A DNA stretch of 51,284 nucleotides from contig DXCL01000020.1 in the NCBI GenBank assembly GCA_019115995.1, forward strand, positions 1 through 51,284. Reading direction: 5' to 3'. How positions within the stretch are numbered: position 1 is the stretch's first letter; every line of letters starts with the position of its first letter. The position numbers were made by a program, and so were the translations under genes. The notes below the pieces were generated by a model. The model was given only the letters and a program-made list of their open reading frames with translations. It was not told where the DNA came from and searched no databases. Below, in pieces: positions 40,660 to 48,508 of the stretch. Source of the DNA: Candidatus Borkfalkia avistercoris. GTDB lineage: Bacteria > Bacillota > Clostridia > Christensenellales > Borkfalkiaceae.

Positions 40660-41154
40660 TCAGAGTTTGTTGCGTTTGAGCTCGGCTACCGCGCTCTTCA
40701 AAAAATATTCGGCGGTCGAATCGTGGCTGATGCGTTCGAGCGCTTCGTCGTAAGTGTACCAGCCCGCCTCTTCGATCTCGTCGGTATTGAGCTGGATCTC
40801 ACCGTCGGAGACCATGACGATAAAGCCGAGCATCAAAACGTTTTTCGGCTCATGATAGCGCGAGCCCATGTAACGGTATTTGACCGCGTTGAGCCCCGTT
40901 TCTTCCTTGATCTCCCGAACGATCGTCTTTTCTGCCGATTCGCCCTTCTTTACGTACCCCGCAAAGAGGAGGTATTCTCCGTTCGTGTGTTTGGCGATGA
41001 GGAATTTTTCCTGCTTCCTGTCGACGACGGCCATGCTCACAGCCGTTTTAAAGGGAGGAAACATGAACTTGCCGCACGTTTCGCAATAGGGCACGAGCCC
41101 TTCGTTTTCACAGAATTTCAAAATGAGTTTGCTTCCGCATTCTTCGCAATGCAT
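40660..41154 (-). CDS. Nudix hydrolase with N-terminal zinc ribbon, NudC-like
   Basis: A 164-residue enzyme. Two CxxC knuckles (MHCEECGSK and PYCETCGK) form a zinc ribbon, followed by a Nudix fold with the full Nudix box GYVKKGESAEKTIVREIKEETGL. The layout fits NAD(H) pyrophosphatase/decapping NudC, but the NudC-specific SQPWPFPxS element is not visible, so the substrate is open. The frame extends to 41178; CGGAGAA before ATG 41154 and the zinc ribbon beginning there fix the start. Confidence 0.85.
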   Translation of the reverse strand: MHCEECGSKLILKFCENEGLVPYCETCGKFMFPPFKTAVSMAVVDRKQEKFLIAKHTNGEYLLFAGYVKKGESAEKTIVREIKEETGLNAVKYRYMGSRYHEPKNVLMLGFIVMVSDGEIQLNTDEIEEAGWYTYDEALERISHDSTAEYFLKSAVAELKRNKL

Positions 41155-41324
41155 AACCGTTCTCCGTTCGGGCGGCACGCGCCGCTCTTTTTTCTCTTTT
41201 TTTATTTACTCTACATAGAATAAACCATTTTGAGCAAAAAGTCAATAGCTGTTGCGAAAAATCCATAAAGATTTGCAAAAATTTTACAAAATTCGTCCGT
41301 AAATAACGTTGCTTGCATAAAAAA

Positions 41325-41346
41325 GCGGCGGGAAGAAGCCCGCCGC
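41325..41346 (-). terminator. Terminator of the 288-residue hypothetical gene
   Basis: An 8-bp stem (GCGGCGGG with CCCGCCGC) followed on the - strand by TTTTTT. Confidence 0.8.
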
Positions 41347-41351
41347 AGACA

Positions 41352-42218
41352 TTATTTTTTCAATACGCCGTGCACGCGGAGCGCCGCTTTGAGATAAAAC
41401 GGAAGATCGTAACCGCGCTTGCGCAAAGTTTTTACGAAGCCGAGCGGTGAATTTTCCGCCGCCGCGACCCACAGCGCCATATTCTCCTTTTTCAAACTTT
41501 CATCGAGCGCGCGGAGCCGTTCGCTTTGGCCGTTTATCGCTTCCCGCGCATAATACTTCAAAAGTTCTTCCGTTATATGGCGGAAGGCGAAGCGGTAGCG
41601 TTCCGCCGCGAGCGCGGGCTTCACGCCGTTGAAATAGGAAACGAGGGATAAAAGCTCTTCCTCCCCGGCGGGTTCGGCAGGTTCGCCGTCTGCAAGGTAC
41701 GCAGAGATGCTCGCGGCGCTTTCGGCAAACAGCAGGGGGGCAAACGTTTCCGCATATTTCCCTTTGCAGCCTGTTGAGGCGAGCTCGCGTCGTGCCGCGC
41801 AGTGGGCGGGCAGCGGGCGTTCTCCGTTGAAAACGCGCGCCAGCGGGTCTTCGCGGCTTCCCGCCTTTTCGTTTTCTCCGTAAAAAACGAGGTCTTCCTC
41901 GGCATGTTGCAAAAACCCGAAGAGCGTTTCCGCGCCCGATGCGCTGAATGCGGAGCGCGCGTCCGCCCGCGCGACGTATCTGCCGCCGTATCTGCCCGTA
42001 TCGGGGCAGACGGAAAAATGTTTGTCTTCGGGCGTGGCGACGGAGCCTGCGTCGCCGTTTACGGCGATCTCTGCATATTCGGGCAGGGCGGAGAACAGCG
42101 GGGCGAGTGCGTCCGCGTCGATGGCTTCGCCGAAGGCGAGCACCAACGTTACGGGCGGTTCGTGCGCCTCTTCGGGCGCTTCCTGCACGGTCTGTTTTTT
42201 TCTTCGGAAAAATGCCAT
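41352..42218 (-). CDS. Hypothetical protein, family not recognised
   Basis: A 288-residue protein, probably cytoplasmic. The first 20 residues are charged (FFRRKKQTVQEAPEEAHEPP); a TLVLAFGEAIDADAL stretch and GDAGSVATPED suggest an alpha/beta start, and the C-terminal third is helical and basic (SERLRALDESLKKENMALWV, LGFVKTLRKRGYDLP). A glycosyltransferase-like fold is conceivable but not supported by a motif. AAGGAG precedes the ATG and codon use matches the neighbours, so the gene is real. Confidence 0.7.
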   Translation of the reverse strand: MAFFRRKKQTVQEAPEEAHEPPVTLVLAFGEAIDADALAPLFSALPEYAEIAVNGDAGSVATPEDKHFSVCPDTGRYGGRYVARADARSAFSASGAETLFGFLQHAEEDLVFYGENEKAGSREDPLARVFNGERPLPAHCAARRELASTGCKGKYAETFAPLLFAESAASISAYLADGEPAEPAGEEELLSLVSYFNGVKPALAAERYRFAFRHITEELLKYYAREAINGQSERLRALDESLKKENMALWVAAAENSPLGFVKTLRKRGYDLPFYLKAALRVHGVLKK

Positions 42219-42305
42219 TTTGCACTCCTTACCGTTTCTTCCGTTCTATCATACCACAAAACGCGCGTAAATTCAAGCGGAAGAAAAAAGCCTTGCCGCG
42301 CACGG

Positions 42306-42334
42306 TTGCGTTTTTTGCGGAAACATGATAGAAT
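42306..42334 (+). promoter_or_regulatory. Promoter of the HAD phosphatase gene
   Basis: TTGCGT (42306-42311) and TAGAAT (42329-42334), 17-bp spacer. Only six bases separate the -10 from the ATG at 42341, so transcription should start at the start codon. Confidence 0.65.
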
Positions 42335-42340
42335 TTAGCT

Positions 42341-43006
42341 ATGTTCGAATGGAAATCGATCCGCGCGGAGGGCGCGGTGTTCGATCTCGACGGCACTCTG
42401 ATCGACAGCATGGAGATCTGGCGCGAGATCGACGAGGAATTTTTTGCAAAGCGCGGCATGCGCGTGCCCGAAGGGTATCAGGAGAGCATTGCGCATCTCG
42501 GCTTTCGCGACGTTGCCGCGTTCACCATCAAAAATTATCTTCCCGCAGAGCGGGAAGGCGACGTGATCGCCGAATGGAACGGCATGTGCCTCGCAAAATA
42601 CGGCGCGAAAGGCAGCGAAAAGTATTTCAAACCGCGCGCGCTCGATTTTCTGCATTCCCTCAAAAAAAAGGGGGTAAAGATGTGCGTGGCGACGGCGTCT
42701 TCTCCCGAGCTTTTCGAGCCGGTGCTCAAAGAGGGCGGCGTTTACGGCCTGTTCGAGGGATTTTTTACGGTGGAAGACGCAAAGCGCAACAAAAGCTTCC
42801 CCGACATTTTTCTATTGGCGGCGGCGCGCCTCGGCTTGCCGCCCGAAAAGTGTGCGGCTTTCGAGGACAGCCTCACGGCGCTGCGCGCGGCAAAGACTGC
42901 CGGCATGCAGACGGTCGGCGTGTACGATCCGTCCTCCGAAAAGACGGCGGCGGATATGGAAGCGGAGGCGGACGCCTACGTCCGCTCCTTTGCGGAATTT
43001 TTTTGA
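42341..43006 (+). CDS. HAD-superfamily phosphatase, beta-phosphoglucomutase-like
   Basis: A 221-residue hydrolase. Motif I is VFDLDGTLIDS (nucleophile Asp near 15), motif II is CVATASS, motif III has the Lys in AKRNKSFPD and motif IV is CAAFEDSLTAL. The helical cap between motifs I and II puts it with subclass I phosphatases and mutases that act on sugar phosphates. There is no ribosome site and the promoter is adjacent, suggesting a leaderless message. Confidence 0.9.
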   Translation: MFEWKSIRAEGAVFDLDGTLIDSMEIWREIDEEFFAKRGMRVPEGYQESIAHLGFRDVAAFTIKNYLPAEREGDVIAEWNGMCLAKYGAKGSEKYFKPRALDFLHSLKKKGVKMCVATASSPELFEPVLKEGGVYGLFEGFFTVEDAKRNKSFPDIFLLAAARLGLPPEKCAAFEDSLTALRAAKTAGMQTVGVYDPSSEKTAADMEAEADAYVRSFAEFF

Positions 43007-43014
43007 AGAAACGG

Positions 43015-43045
43015 CGCGGCGCCCGCGATAACAGCGGGCGCCGCG
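43015..43045. terminator. Bidirectional terminator
   Basis: A perfect 12-bp GC stem (43015-43026 with 43034-43045) between convergent genes; TATTTTT follows on the + side. Confidence 0.8.
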
Positions 43046-43063
43046 TTCTGTATTTTTAAATGT

Positions 43064-44038
43064 TCAGCCGATCTTGCGCGCGAAAGGTTTGTAGCAAAGA
43101 ATGCCGTCTATTTCTTTGAGTATATCGTCGGAAAGTTTGAGTCCGCTCGCGGCAATGTTTGCGGCGATCTGCTCGGGTTTCGACGCTCCCGTAATGACGG
43201 AGCTGATCTCGGGCAGGCGAAGGATCCATGCGAGCGCCAGTACAGACAGTGTAACGCCCAGCCCGTCGGCGATCTTCGCGAGTTTTTCCACTTTGTCGAG
43301 GTTTTCCTCCGTAAGCAGGTTGTTGATCTGCCTGTCCGCCTGATGCGTCGCGCGCGAGCCCTCGGGCAGGGGCTGCCCCTTGCGGTATTTACCCGTAAGA
43401 AGGCCCTGGGCGAGCGGGGAGAACGGCACGATGCCGATGCCGTTTTTGCGGCAGATGCCCACGATCTCGTCTTCGATGTATCTGTCCGCCATGTTATATT
43501 GCGGCTGGATCACGCTCATGGGGCGCAGGTGCAGCTCCTTCGCGATCGAAACGGCCTCCGTGATCTGCACGGGCGACCACTCGCTCACGCCGTAGTAGAG
43601 GATCTTGCCGGCGGCTACCATGTCGGAGAGCGCCTGCATCGTTTCCTCGACGGGCGTCGTCGGGTCGAAGCGGTGGCAGAAGTACATATCGAGGTAGTCG
43701 AGCCCCATGTTTTTGAGCGACCTGTCCAGCTGTTCGACGATGTGCTTTCTCGAAAGCCCCCAATCGTTCGCGCCCGGCCCCACGGGGAAGAACACCTTAG
43801 AGGATACCACGTAGGAATGCCTCGGATATTCGCGCAATACCTTGCCGAGGAATTTTTCCGCGTCTCCGCCGCTGTATGCGTCAGCGCAGTCAAAAAAATT
43901 CACGCCCGCGTCGTAAGCGGCGCGTATGCTCGCCTTGGCGGTTTCCGCCGCGGCGGAACCCGAAAGATCCGTCATCCAGCTGCCGAGCGCGACCTCGCTC
44001 ACTTTCAGCCCCCATTTTCCGAGATTTCTGTACTTCAT
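43064..44038 (-). CDS. Aldo/keto reductase, Kv-beta/YghZ-like
   Basis: A 324-residue NADPH oxidoreductase. The catalytic residues are visible in NFFDCADAYSGGDAE (Asp, Tyr), VVSSKVFFPV (Lys) and MYFCHRFDP (His). PQYNMADR and PFSPLAQGLLTGKY place it with the AKR6/AKR14 group of potassium-channel beta subunit relatives. GGGGG lies upstream of the ATG. Substrate unknown; methylglyoxal-type aldehydes are common for relatives. Confidence 0.92.
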   Translation of the reverse strand: MKYRNLGKWGLKVSEVALGSWMTDLSGSAAAETAKASIRAAYDAGVNFFDCADAYSGGDAEKFLGKVLREYPRHSYVVSSKVFFPVGPGANDWGLSRKHIVEQLDRSLKNMGLDYLDMYFCHRFDPTTPVEETMQALSDMVAAGKILYYGVSEWSPVQITEAVSIAKELHLRPMSVIQPQYNMADRYIEDEIVGICRKNGIGIVPFSPLAQGLLTGKYRKGQPLPEGSRATHQADRQINNLLTEENLDKVEKLAKIADGLGVTLSVLALAWILRLPEISSVITGASKPEQIAANIAASGLKLSDDILKEIDGILCYKPFARKIG

Positions 44039-44131
44039 AAAAACCCCCTGCTTTATCAGTTTGTTTTATTATACCCCGTGCCGGGCGTTTTGTCAACGGA
44101 GAGGGAAGGAAAAGGCGGGGGAAAGATTTTC

Positions 44132-44160
44132 TTGCAATTTCTTTCGCGTTGTAGTATAAT
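44132..44160 (+). promoter_or_regulatory. Promoter of the DUF5677 gene
   Basis: TTGCAA (44132-44137) and TATAAT (44155-44160), 17-bp spacer. Confidence 0.75.
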
Positions 44161-44180
44161 ACCGAAGGATAGGAGCGGTT

Positions 44181-45308
44181 ATGGCAAATCTGATCGACGA
44201 AATGGAAGCGCGCATCTTTGCGGCGCAGCTCGCGCGCCTTTCCCGCATTACGGGAAGAACGGTAGACGGCGCGTTTATCTCGGAAATGTACAAACAGGTC
44301 AAGGCGAGGTATCTGGAAGAGCTCAAAAAGAGGAAAATACGCCTCAGAGAGCTCGACGGCGCCCGCCTCGACGAGATCGTGAGCTACATATTTTATTATC
44401 ATATTTTTCACACGTCTCATTTTCCGCCGGAAATCGTAAAAAAGGCGGAGTCGGATCCCGCATACAGGGAGGTGCTGGTGCGCGACGTGGCGGTATACAT
44501 CGTCATCAACGAGCATCTGAACGTGGAAAAGAGGTCGAACACCTCCGAGTATTCTCCCGAGATCGCGGCATACAATATGGCGTGCAGTTTTTCCCTGTAC
44601 GCGTTGGGCAGCATCAAGGGGACGGACCGCCGCATGAACGGCATGAACAACCTCTTCAAAAAATCTCTGGTCACGATCAAGAGCGTCGTGGGGCTGCTCG
44701 CGGCGGGCAACAGCTGCGACGCCGTCATTTTATGGCGGCACCTGCACGAACTCGAATGCGTGCTTGCCGTGCTCGGAAAGGGCGACGACGAGCTCTTTTT
44801 CCGCTATGTGAAGCACATGGAATACCTCAACATGGAGGGCAACCCGCATGCCGACGAGCTCAACGCCCGCCTTTCGGAGGAATGCAAGGCGTTCGGGGTA
44901 AAGGAGCGCAATGCTTTCGTCAATTACGGCTGGCTGTTGCATGTGCCGGGTTTCCGCGAGGGCATGGGCAAGGAATACAGGCTGAATTTCAAGGAAGGGC
45001 TGCAAAAGGCTGCCGGGCTCACCGAACGGCACGCCGCGTATGCGAGCGCGAGCAAGATCCTGCACCCGTCCGCCTGGGTCGTTGCGATACGCGACGACAA
45101 GTTTTACAAATTCACCGTTTTCGAACTGTATAAGTCTTTGGTCGGCATCGTGGGCGGCATCAAAGACTATCTCCTGCGCTATCGCGAATTTTCGCAAAGG
45201 CCCGCCGAATGCGACAATTACGGCAAGAGCATAGACGGGTATTTGAAGATGATCGAGGCGAACAACCGCGTCGTGGCGATCAAATACGCCGAACGCAGGC
45301 ACGAATAA
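44181..45308 (+). CDS. DUF5677-like helical protein
   Basis: A 375-residue, mostly helical protein. The central part (KSLVTIKSVVGLLAAGNSCD, then AVILWRHLHELECVLAVL, about 150-200) and a late H-x-S-x-W patch (KILHPSAWV) fit the DUF5677 pattern, a family of unknown function with invariant His and Glu residues that may form a catalytic or RNA-related site. The first 60 residues resemble a separate helical domain. ATAGGAG precedes the ATG. It is a single-gene unit with its own promoter and terminator. Confidence 0.7.
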   Translation: MANLIDEMEARIFAAQLARLSRITGRTVDGAFISEMYKQVKARYLEELKKRKIRLRELDGARLDEIVSYIFYYHIFHTSHFPPEIVKKAESDPAYREVLVRDVAVYIVINEHLNVEKRSNTSEYSPEIAAYNMACSFSLYALGSIKGTDRRMNGMNNLFKKSLVTIKSVVGLLAAGNSCDAVILWRHLHELECVLAVLGKGDDELFFRYVKHMEYLNMEGNPHADELNARLSEECKAFGVKERNAFVNYGWLLHVPGFREGMGKEYRLNFKEGLQKAAGLTERHAAYASASKILHPSAWVVAIRDDKFYKFTVFELYKSLVGIVGGIKDYLLRYREFSQRPAECDNYGKSIDGYLKMIEANNRVVAIKYAERRHE

Positions 45309-45346
45309 AAAGCGAAGGGCGCGCATTCCGGCGCGCCCTTCGCTTT
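45309..45346 (+). terminator. Terminator of the DUF5677 gene
   Basis: A perfect 16-bp stem (45309-45324 with 45331-45346) ending in TTT. Confidence 0.85.
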
Positions 45347-45381
45347 GCCCGTTTCGATCGGGAAGGGGTAAAAATAAAAGA

Positions 45382-45400
45382 GCGGCGGATCTTCCGCCGC
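45382..45400 (-). terminator. Terminator of the TSCPD gene
   Basis: An 8-bp stem (GCGGCGGA with TCCGCCGC); CTTTTATTTTT follows on the - strand. Confidence 0.75.
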
Positions 45401-45414
45401 GGTTCGTCCGCTGC

Positions 45415-45681
45415 TTACAGCTTCGTCTGCTTCGGCTCGCGTTCGCGGTACGCTTTCACGGCGTTTGCGAGCTGATCGGGGCAGGAGGTGTTGTTGCGGC
45501 ACTTGATGCCTTTGAGCGTGCCTTCCACCTCGTCGAGCGTTTTGCCTTCCACCAGGCGGGAAATCCCTTGCAGGTTGCCGCCGCAGCCCCCGATAAATTT
45601 TACGTTATGGATCCTGTTCTCCGCGTCCACGTCGAAGATGATCTGCCGCGAACACGTCCCTTTTGTGTTGTAAGTAAACAT
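45415..45681 (-). CDS. TSCPD-domain protein, TIGR03905 family
   Basis: An 88-residue protein with the family signature NTSCPDQLA near residue 65 and conserved FIGGCGGNLQGI. The domain resembles the C-terminal part of vitamin B12-dependent ribonucleotide reductases and may bind zinc through its cysteines. GAGAGG precedes the ATG. It follows the DUF4364 gene by 21 nt on the same strand. Confidence 0.92.
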   Translation of the reverse strand: MFTYNTKGTCSRQIIFDVDAENRIHNVKFIGGCGGNLQGISRLVEGKTLDEVEGTLKGIKCRNNTSCPDQLANAVKAYREREPKQTKL

Positions 45682-45702
45682 TTGCTGAATAATACCTCTC
45701 TG

Positions 45703-46227
45703 TCAGTCGACCAAATTTTCATAGATCACGGCGTAAACGTCCGCCGCTTTAAGTTCCCATTTTTTATAGATATTCTGCGCCGTTTTTCTGTCGGGAACAA
45801 CGAATTTCAGCTCCAACATGGGCTGGGCGGGCGCAAGAATGCGCAAAAATACCGTATAAGTGCCGTCTTTGTTCTGATAGTAATCCGACTTGCATTCCTG
45901 GCGGTTGCGGTACCTGGCGCTGTTGTTTTTTACGAAAACCGAAATTTCTTCCCGCGTGCTTTTCGGAATATTGATATAAAAGTTCGCGAGGCAGCTTCTG
46001 CCGTCCGGCGTGATGGTGTAGAGGGTGTCGTCATTGGTTTCCACCGTGCAGATAAAGCCGTCTTCCAGAAGCTGGCTTATGATCATCACGCAGTCCATAT
46101 AAGTGACCCAGTCGTTGCTGGTAGAGCACATGTCGACCAAAGTGCGCTCGGAAAGCGCGCTTTCCATTTTATCGAAGACGAAAAGCAATATTAATTTGTT
46201 TATGAACGTTTCGCCTTGGATCTGCAT
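45703..46227 (-). CDS. DUF4364 family protein, predicted winged-helix regulator
   Basis: A 174-residue protein of a family restricted mostly to Clostridia. An N-terminal winged-helix-like region (LILLFVFDKMESALSERTLV, then YTITPDGRSCLANF) and a C-terminal beta-rich domain are visible. The function is unknown; a DNA-binding role is inferred. It is in the same orientation as the TSCPD and HPr-like genes. Confidence 0.88.
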   Translation of the reverse strand: MQIQGETFINKLILLFVFDKMESALSERTLVDMCSTSNDWVTYMDCVMIISQLLEDGFICTVETNDDTLYTITPDGRSCLANFYINIPKSTREEISVFVKNNSARYRNRQECKSDYYQNKDGTYTVFLRILAPAQPMLELKFVVPDRKTAQNIYKKWELKAADVYAVIYENLVD

Positions 46228-46265
46228 GCGTCATTTCCTCTGAGCCGTGTGTAAAATATTCCGTA

Positions 46266-46309
46266 CGGACAAAAAATCCGCTTTATGATTAAAGCGGATC
46301 GTTTGTCCG
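46266..46309. terminator. Two-tier hairpin between HPr-like and DUF4364 genes
   Basis: An inner 10-bp stem (46276-46285 with 46290-46299) inside an outer 8-bp stem (CGGACAAA with TTTGTCCG). On the - strand the inner stem is followed by TTTTT, so it ends the HPr-like transcript. Confidence 0.7.
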
Positions 46310-46342
46310 ATGTTGAGCTTGGTAAAAAATACGCTTTGGCAG

Positions 46343-46567
46343 TTATGCGAACTTTTTGAGCGCTTCGATGAGGTCGTCGCAGTTATCCGAATGAATCTCT
46401 ACGATGAGCGGTTTAGACAGATCGAGGCTGAAAATACCCAAAATGGACTTCGCGTCGACGACGTATTTATCGCTTTTGAGGTCGATCTCGTAAGGATAAT
46501 CCTGCACGACTTTGACGAACTCTTTTACGTTCTGCGCCATTTGAAGAGAAATTTTGACGGATTTCAT
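46343..46567 (-). CDS. HPr-like protein without the phosphorylatable histidine
   Basis: A 74-residue protein of the HPr fold. The second half keeps the family pattern VVDAKSILGIFSLDL, with Ser41 at the position of regulatory Ser46, and ends DDLIEALKKF. The first half should contain GLHARP with His15, but reads KISLQMAQNVKEFVKV, so it cannot take part in phosphotransfer by the usual route. GGAGG sits 8 nt before the ATG at 46567; the frame extends further upstream without a site. It could be a Crh-like regulator or a repurposed carrier. Confidence 0.8.
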   Translation of the reverse strand: MKSVKISLQMAQNVKEFVKVVQDYPYEIDLKSDKYVVDAKSILGIFSLDLSKPLIVEIHSDNCDDLIEALKKFA

Positions 46568-46644
46568 AAAGTAAACCTCCAAGTTTGATTTCCTATATTA
46601 TACATAAAAAAATTCGGAAAATCAAGATATTTCCGAAAAATAAG

Positions 46645-46673
46645 TTAATAAAAAATCAAATTTGTGCTATAAT
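46645..46673 (+). promoter_or_regulatory. Promoter of the 234-residue gene and Nudix operon
   Basis: TTAATA (46645-46650), 17-bp spacer, and TATAAT (46668-46673) preceded by TGC, an extended -10 element. Confidence 0.65.
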
Positions 46674-46723
46674 GATACGCGAAAGGAAAAAGTTATAAAA
46701 TTTGCACAGAAAGGAGGGGCGGC

Positions 46724-47428
46724 ATGCAGACGGATGCGAGCGGCGTGGAACTCTTTTTGCAGAAATGCGACGAGGTCATGCAGTCTAAATTCATCATAGC
46801 CGATACAAAGATAGGGGAACTGCTCAAAGCGATCGCCACGAGCGATCTCCTGTACGCTCTTTTCCGCGACATCACCAAGGATTTCGACTATACCGCCGCG
46901 CAGAAAAAATATATGAATTATCTGCCCGAAGGCACTTTCGGCAGGCGCAAGCTGCTCTTTCCGGAAGACCCCGTGGAGCGGCTCGCGTTCGTTTTCTGCC
47001 TGCTGGTCGATTTCGATACGGGCAGGATCGATCTCGGCGGCTTTTTGCAGGAATATTTTTATGAAGACGGCAGCGTGTACGGCAGCTTTTACGCCTTTTC
47101 CAATCAGGTGATAAAGCCCTTCAAAAACGCGGTGCGCACCATGGTGCGCGGGCGCCGCGCCGCGCCTTCCGAGCGAGGCAGGGCGGAGCTCGTGCGGTTG
47201 GTTTCTTCCGAACGCGACGCGGTGTACGCTTCCCGCATGCCGGACGATAAAAAGGTAGACGCGCTCGTGATCCTCAACGCGCTCTCCGACGAGGCGGAAC
47301 GAGGTTCCCCCAAAACGGTGGCGGGGCTTATCTGCGGTTACCGCTATTTTGCGGAGCGTGCCGGCTGGAAGAGCGCGGCTCTCGGCGAGATGCTGCAAAA
47401 ATTTGTGAACGCGGAGGACATCGTATGA
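46724..47428 (+). CDS. Conserved hypothetical protein coupled to a Nudix gene
   Basis: A 234-residue, mainly helical cytoplasmic protein not recognised by motif. It has an N-terminal amphipathic part (VELFLQKCDEVMQSKFIIAD), a segment PEDPVERLAFVFCLLVDFD in the middle, and a helical C-terminus (KKVDALVILNALSDEAERG). AGGAGGGG precedes the ATG. The stop overlaps the start of the ADP-ribose pyrophosphatase gene by 4 nt, so both are made together. Confidence 0.7.
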   Translation: MQTDASGVELFLQKCDEVMQSKFIIADTKIGELLKAIATSDLLYALFRDITKDFDYTAAQKKYMNYLPEGTFGRRKLLFPEDPVERLAFVFCLLVDFDTGRIDLGGFLQEYFYEDGSVYGSFYAFSNQVIKPFKNAVRTMVRGRRAAPSERGRAELVRLVSSERDAVYASRMPDDKKVDALVILNALSDEAERGSPKTVAGLICGYRYFAERAGWKSAALGEMLQKFVNAEDIV

Positions 47429-47967
47429 GCCTGCGGGAAGAAACGGTCAGCAAAAATTATGTTTTCAGGGGCAAGATCATCAACGTCCGCTGCGACGACG
47501 CCGTTCTGCCCGACGGAAAGCCGTGCAAAAGGGAGATCGTGGAACACGGGGGCGGCGCGGCCGTCCTGTACGTGCGCGGCGACGACGTTCTTCTGGTAAA
47601 GCAGTACCGCTACGCCTACGGGGAAGAACTTTACGAGATCCCCGCGGGAAAGCTGGAAAAAGGGGAAGACCCCGCGGTAACGGCCGCGCGCGAGCTGGAA
47701 GAGGAGGCGGGGTTTATTCCCGAAAAGATGATCCCGCTCTATGTTCTCTATCCCACGCCCGGCTATACCAACGAAAAGATCTACATATACCGCGCCGAAG
47801 GGGTCAGAGAAGGGCGCGTTCATTTAGACGAGGGGGAATTTCTTTCCTCCGCCTTTTACCCGCTCCAAGAGGTGTGCGGCATGATCGGGCGCGGCGAGAT
47901 CAAAGACGCGAAAACGATCGTTGCGATCCAACGGGAATTGCTCGACCGCGCATCGGGGAAAGAATGA
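47425..47967 (+). CDS. nudF: ADP-ribose pyrophosphatase, Nudix family
   Basis: A 180-residue enzyme that likely hydrolyses ADP-ribose to AMP and ribose-5-phosphate. The Nudix box is AGKLEKGEDPAVTAARELEEEAG, in the context VKQYRYAYGEELYEIPAGKLE that is specific for ADP-ribose pyrophosphatases, followed by TPGYTNEKIYIY. It starts within the upstream stop codon (ATGA). Confidence 0.92.
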   Translation: MSLREETVSKNYVFRGKIINVRCDDAVLPDGKPCKREIVEHGGGAAVLYVRGDDVLLVKQYRYAYGEELYEIPAGKLEKGEDPAVTAARELEEEAGFIPEKMIPLYVLYPTPGYTNEKIYIYRAEGVREGRVHLDEGEFLSSAFYPLQEVCGMIGRGEIKDAKTIVAIQRELLDRASGKE

Positions 47968-47996
47968 GTCGGAAAAATAAAAAACGGAATAAACAG

Positions 47997-48030
47997 CGTG
48001 CCCCGCGGCGGAAGCCGCGGGGCACGGTTT
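47997..48030. terminator. Terminator of the Nudix operon
   Basis: A perfect 13-bp GC stem (47997-48009 with 48014-48026) followed by GTTTT. Confidence 0.8.
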
Positions 48031-48053
48031 TCAGAGGGCGCGCTTACGATAAA

Positions 48054-48248
48054 TTATTTGCAGCAGCCCGAAAGAATGTTGCACAGACCGCCCTTTTTGA
48101 TGACGCAATACGCGGCGGCGATGATGAGCGGCGTATAGCAGCTGTTGAGTATGCCGTCGAGTTTTCCGTTCCCGCAGAAGCAGAGAATGAGCAGTATGAT
48201 GAGAAGCCACAGGCAGGTATTATTGCCGAAAGTTCCGAAACAGTTCAT
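48054..48248 (-). CDS. Small cysteine-rich membrane protein
   Basis: A 64-residue protein with a hydrophobic core (CLWLLIILLILCFCG, about 12-26) that could cross the membrane, a second weaker hydrophobic segment, and seven cysteines, four of them near the C-terminus (LCNILSGCC). AGGAGG directly before the ATG supports translation. It recalls small clostridial membrane peptides linked to sporulation or the envelope, but no family is assigned. Confidence 0.65.
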   Translation of the reverse strand: MNCFGTFGNNTCLWLLIILLILCFCGNGKLDGILNSCYTPLIIAAAYCVIKKGGLCNILSGCCK

Positions 48249-48508
48249 TAAAAATTCCTCCTAAATTCTGCCGCGGGGCGGGTATGTACGATTCTTTTGC
48301 AGCCCCGCAGTGTTCAGGCATGCGGGCGGCTTTGCCGCTTTCTGCCTATACTCATATGTACGCGCTTTTGCGGAAAAATGTTCCGCCCCGTTCATAAATC
48401 GCGTTTGCGGGGCGTAAACTAAGGGTAAAACGGGCGCAGATCCCGCGCTGAGGGGGCGTGGGCAAGGTAAAAGTCAAGCGTAAATGCGAAAAAAGTTAAA
48501 AAATTTTT
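48249..48508. other. Intergenic region left of the IS30 element
   Basis: About 260 nt without a gene. It should contain the left end of the insertion sequence, but no inverted-repeat partner could be fixed by eye. Confidence 0.4.

Noticed and set aside
43343-45133. A 596-codon + strand frame
   Set aside because: Antisense to the aldo/keto reductase and out of frame with the DUF5677 gene; no start site or motif.
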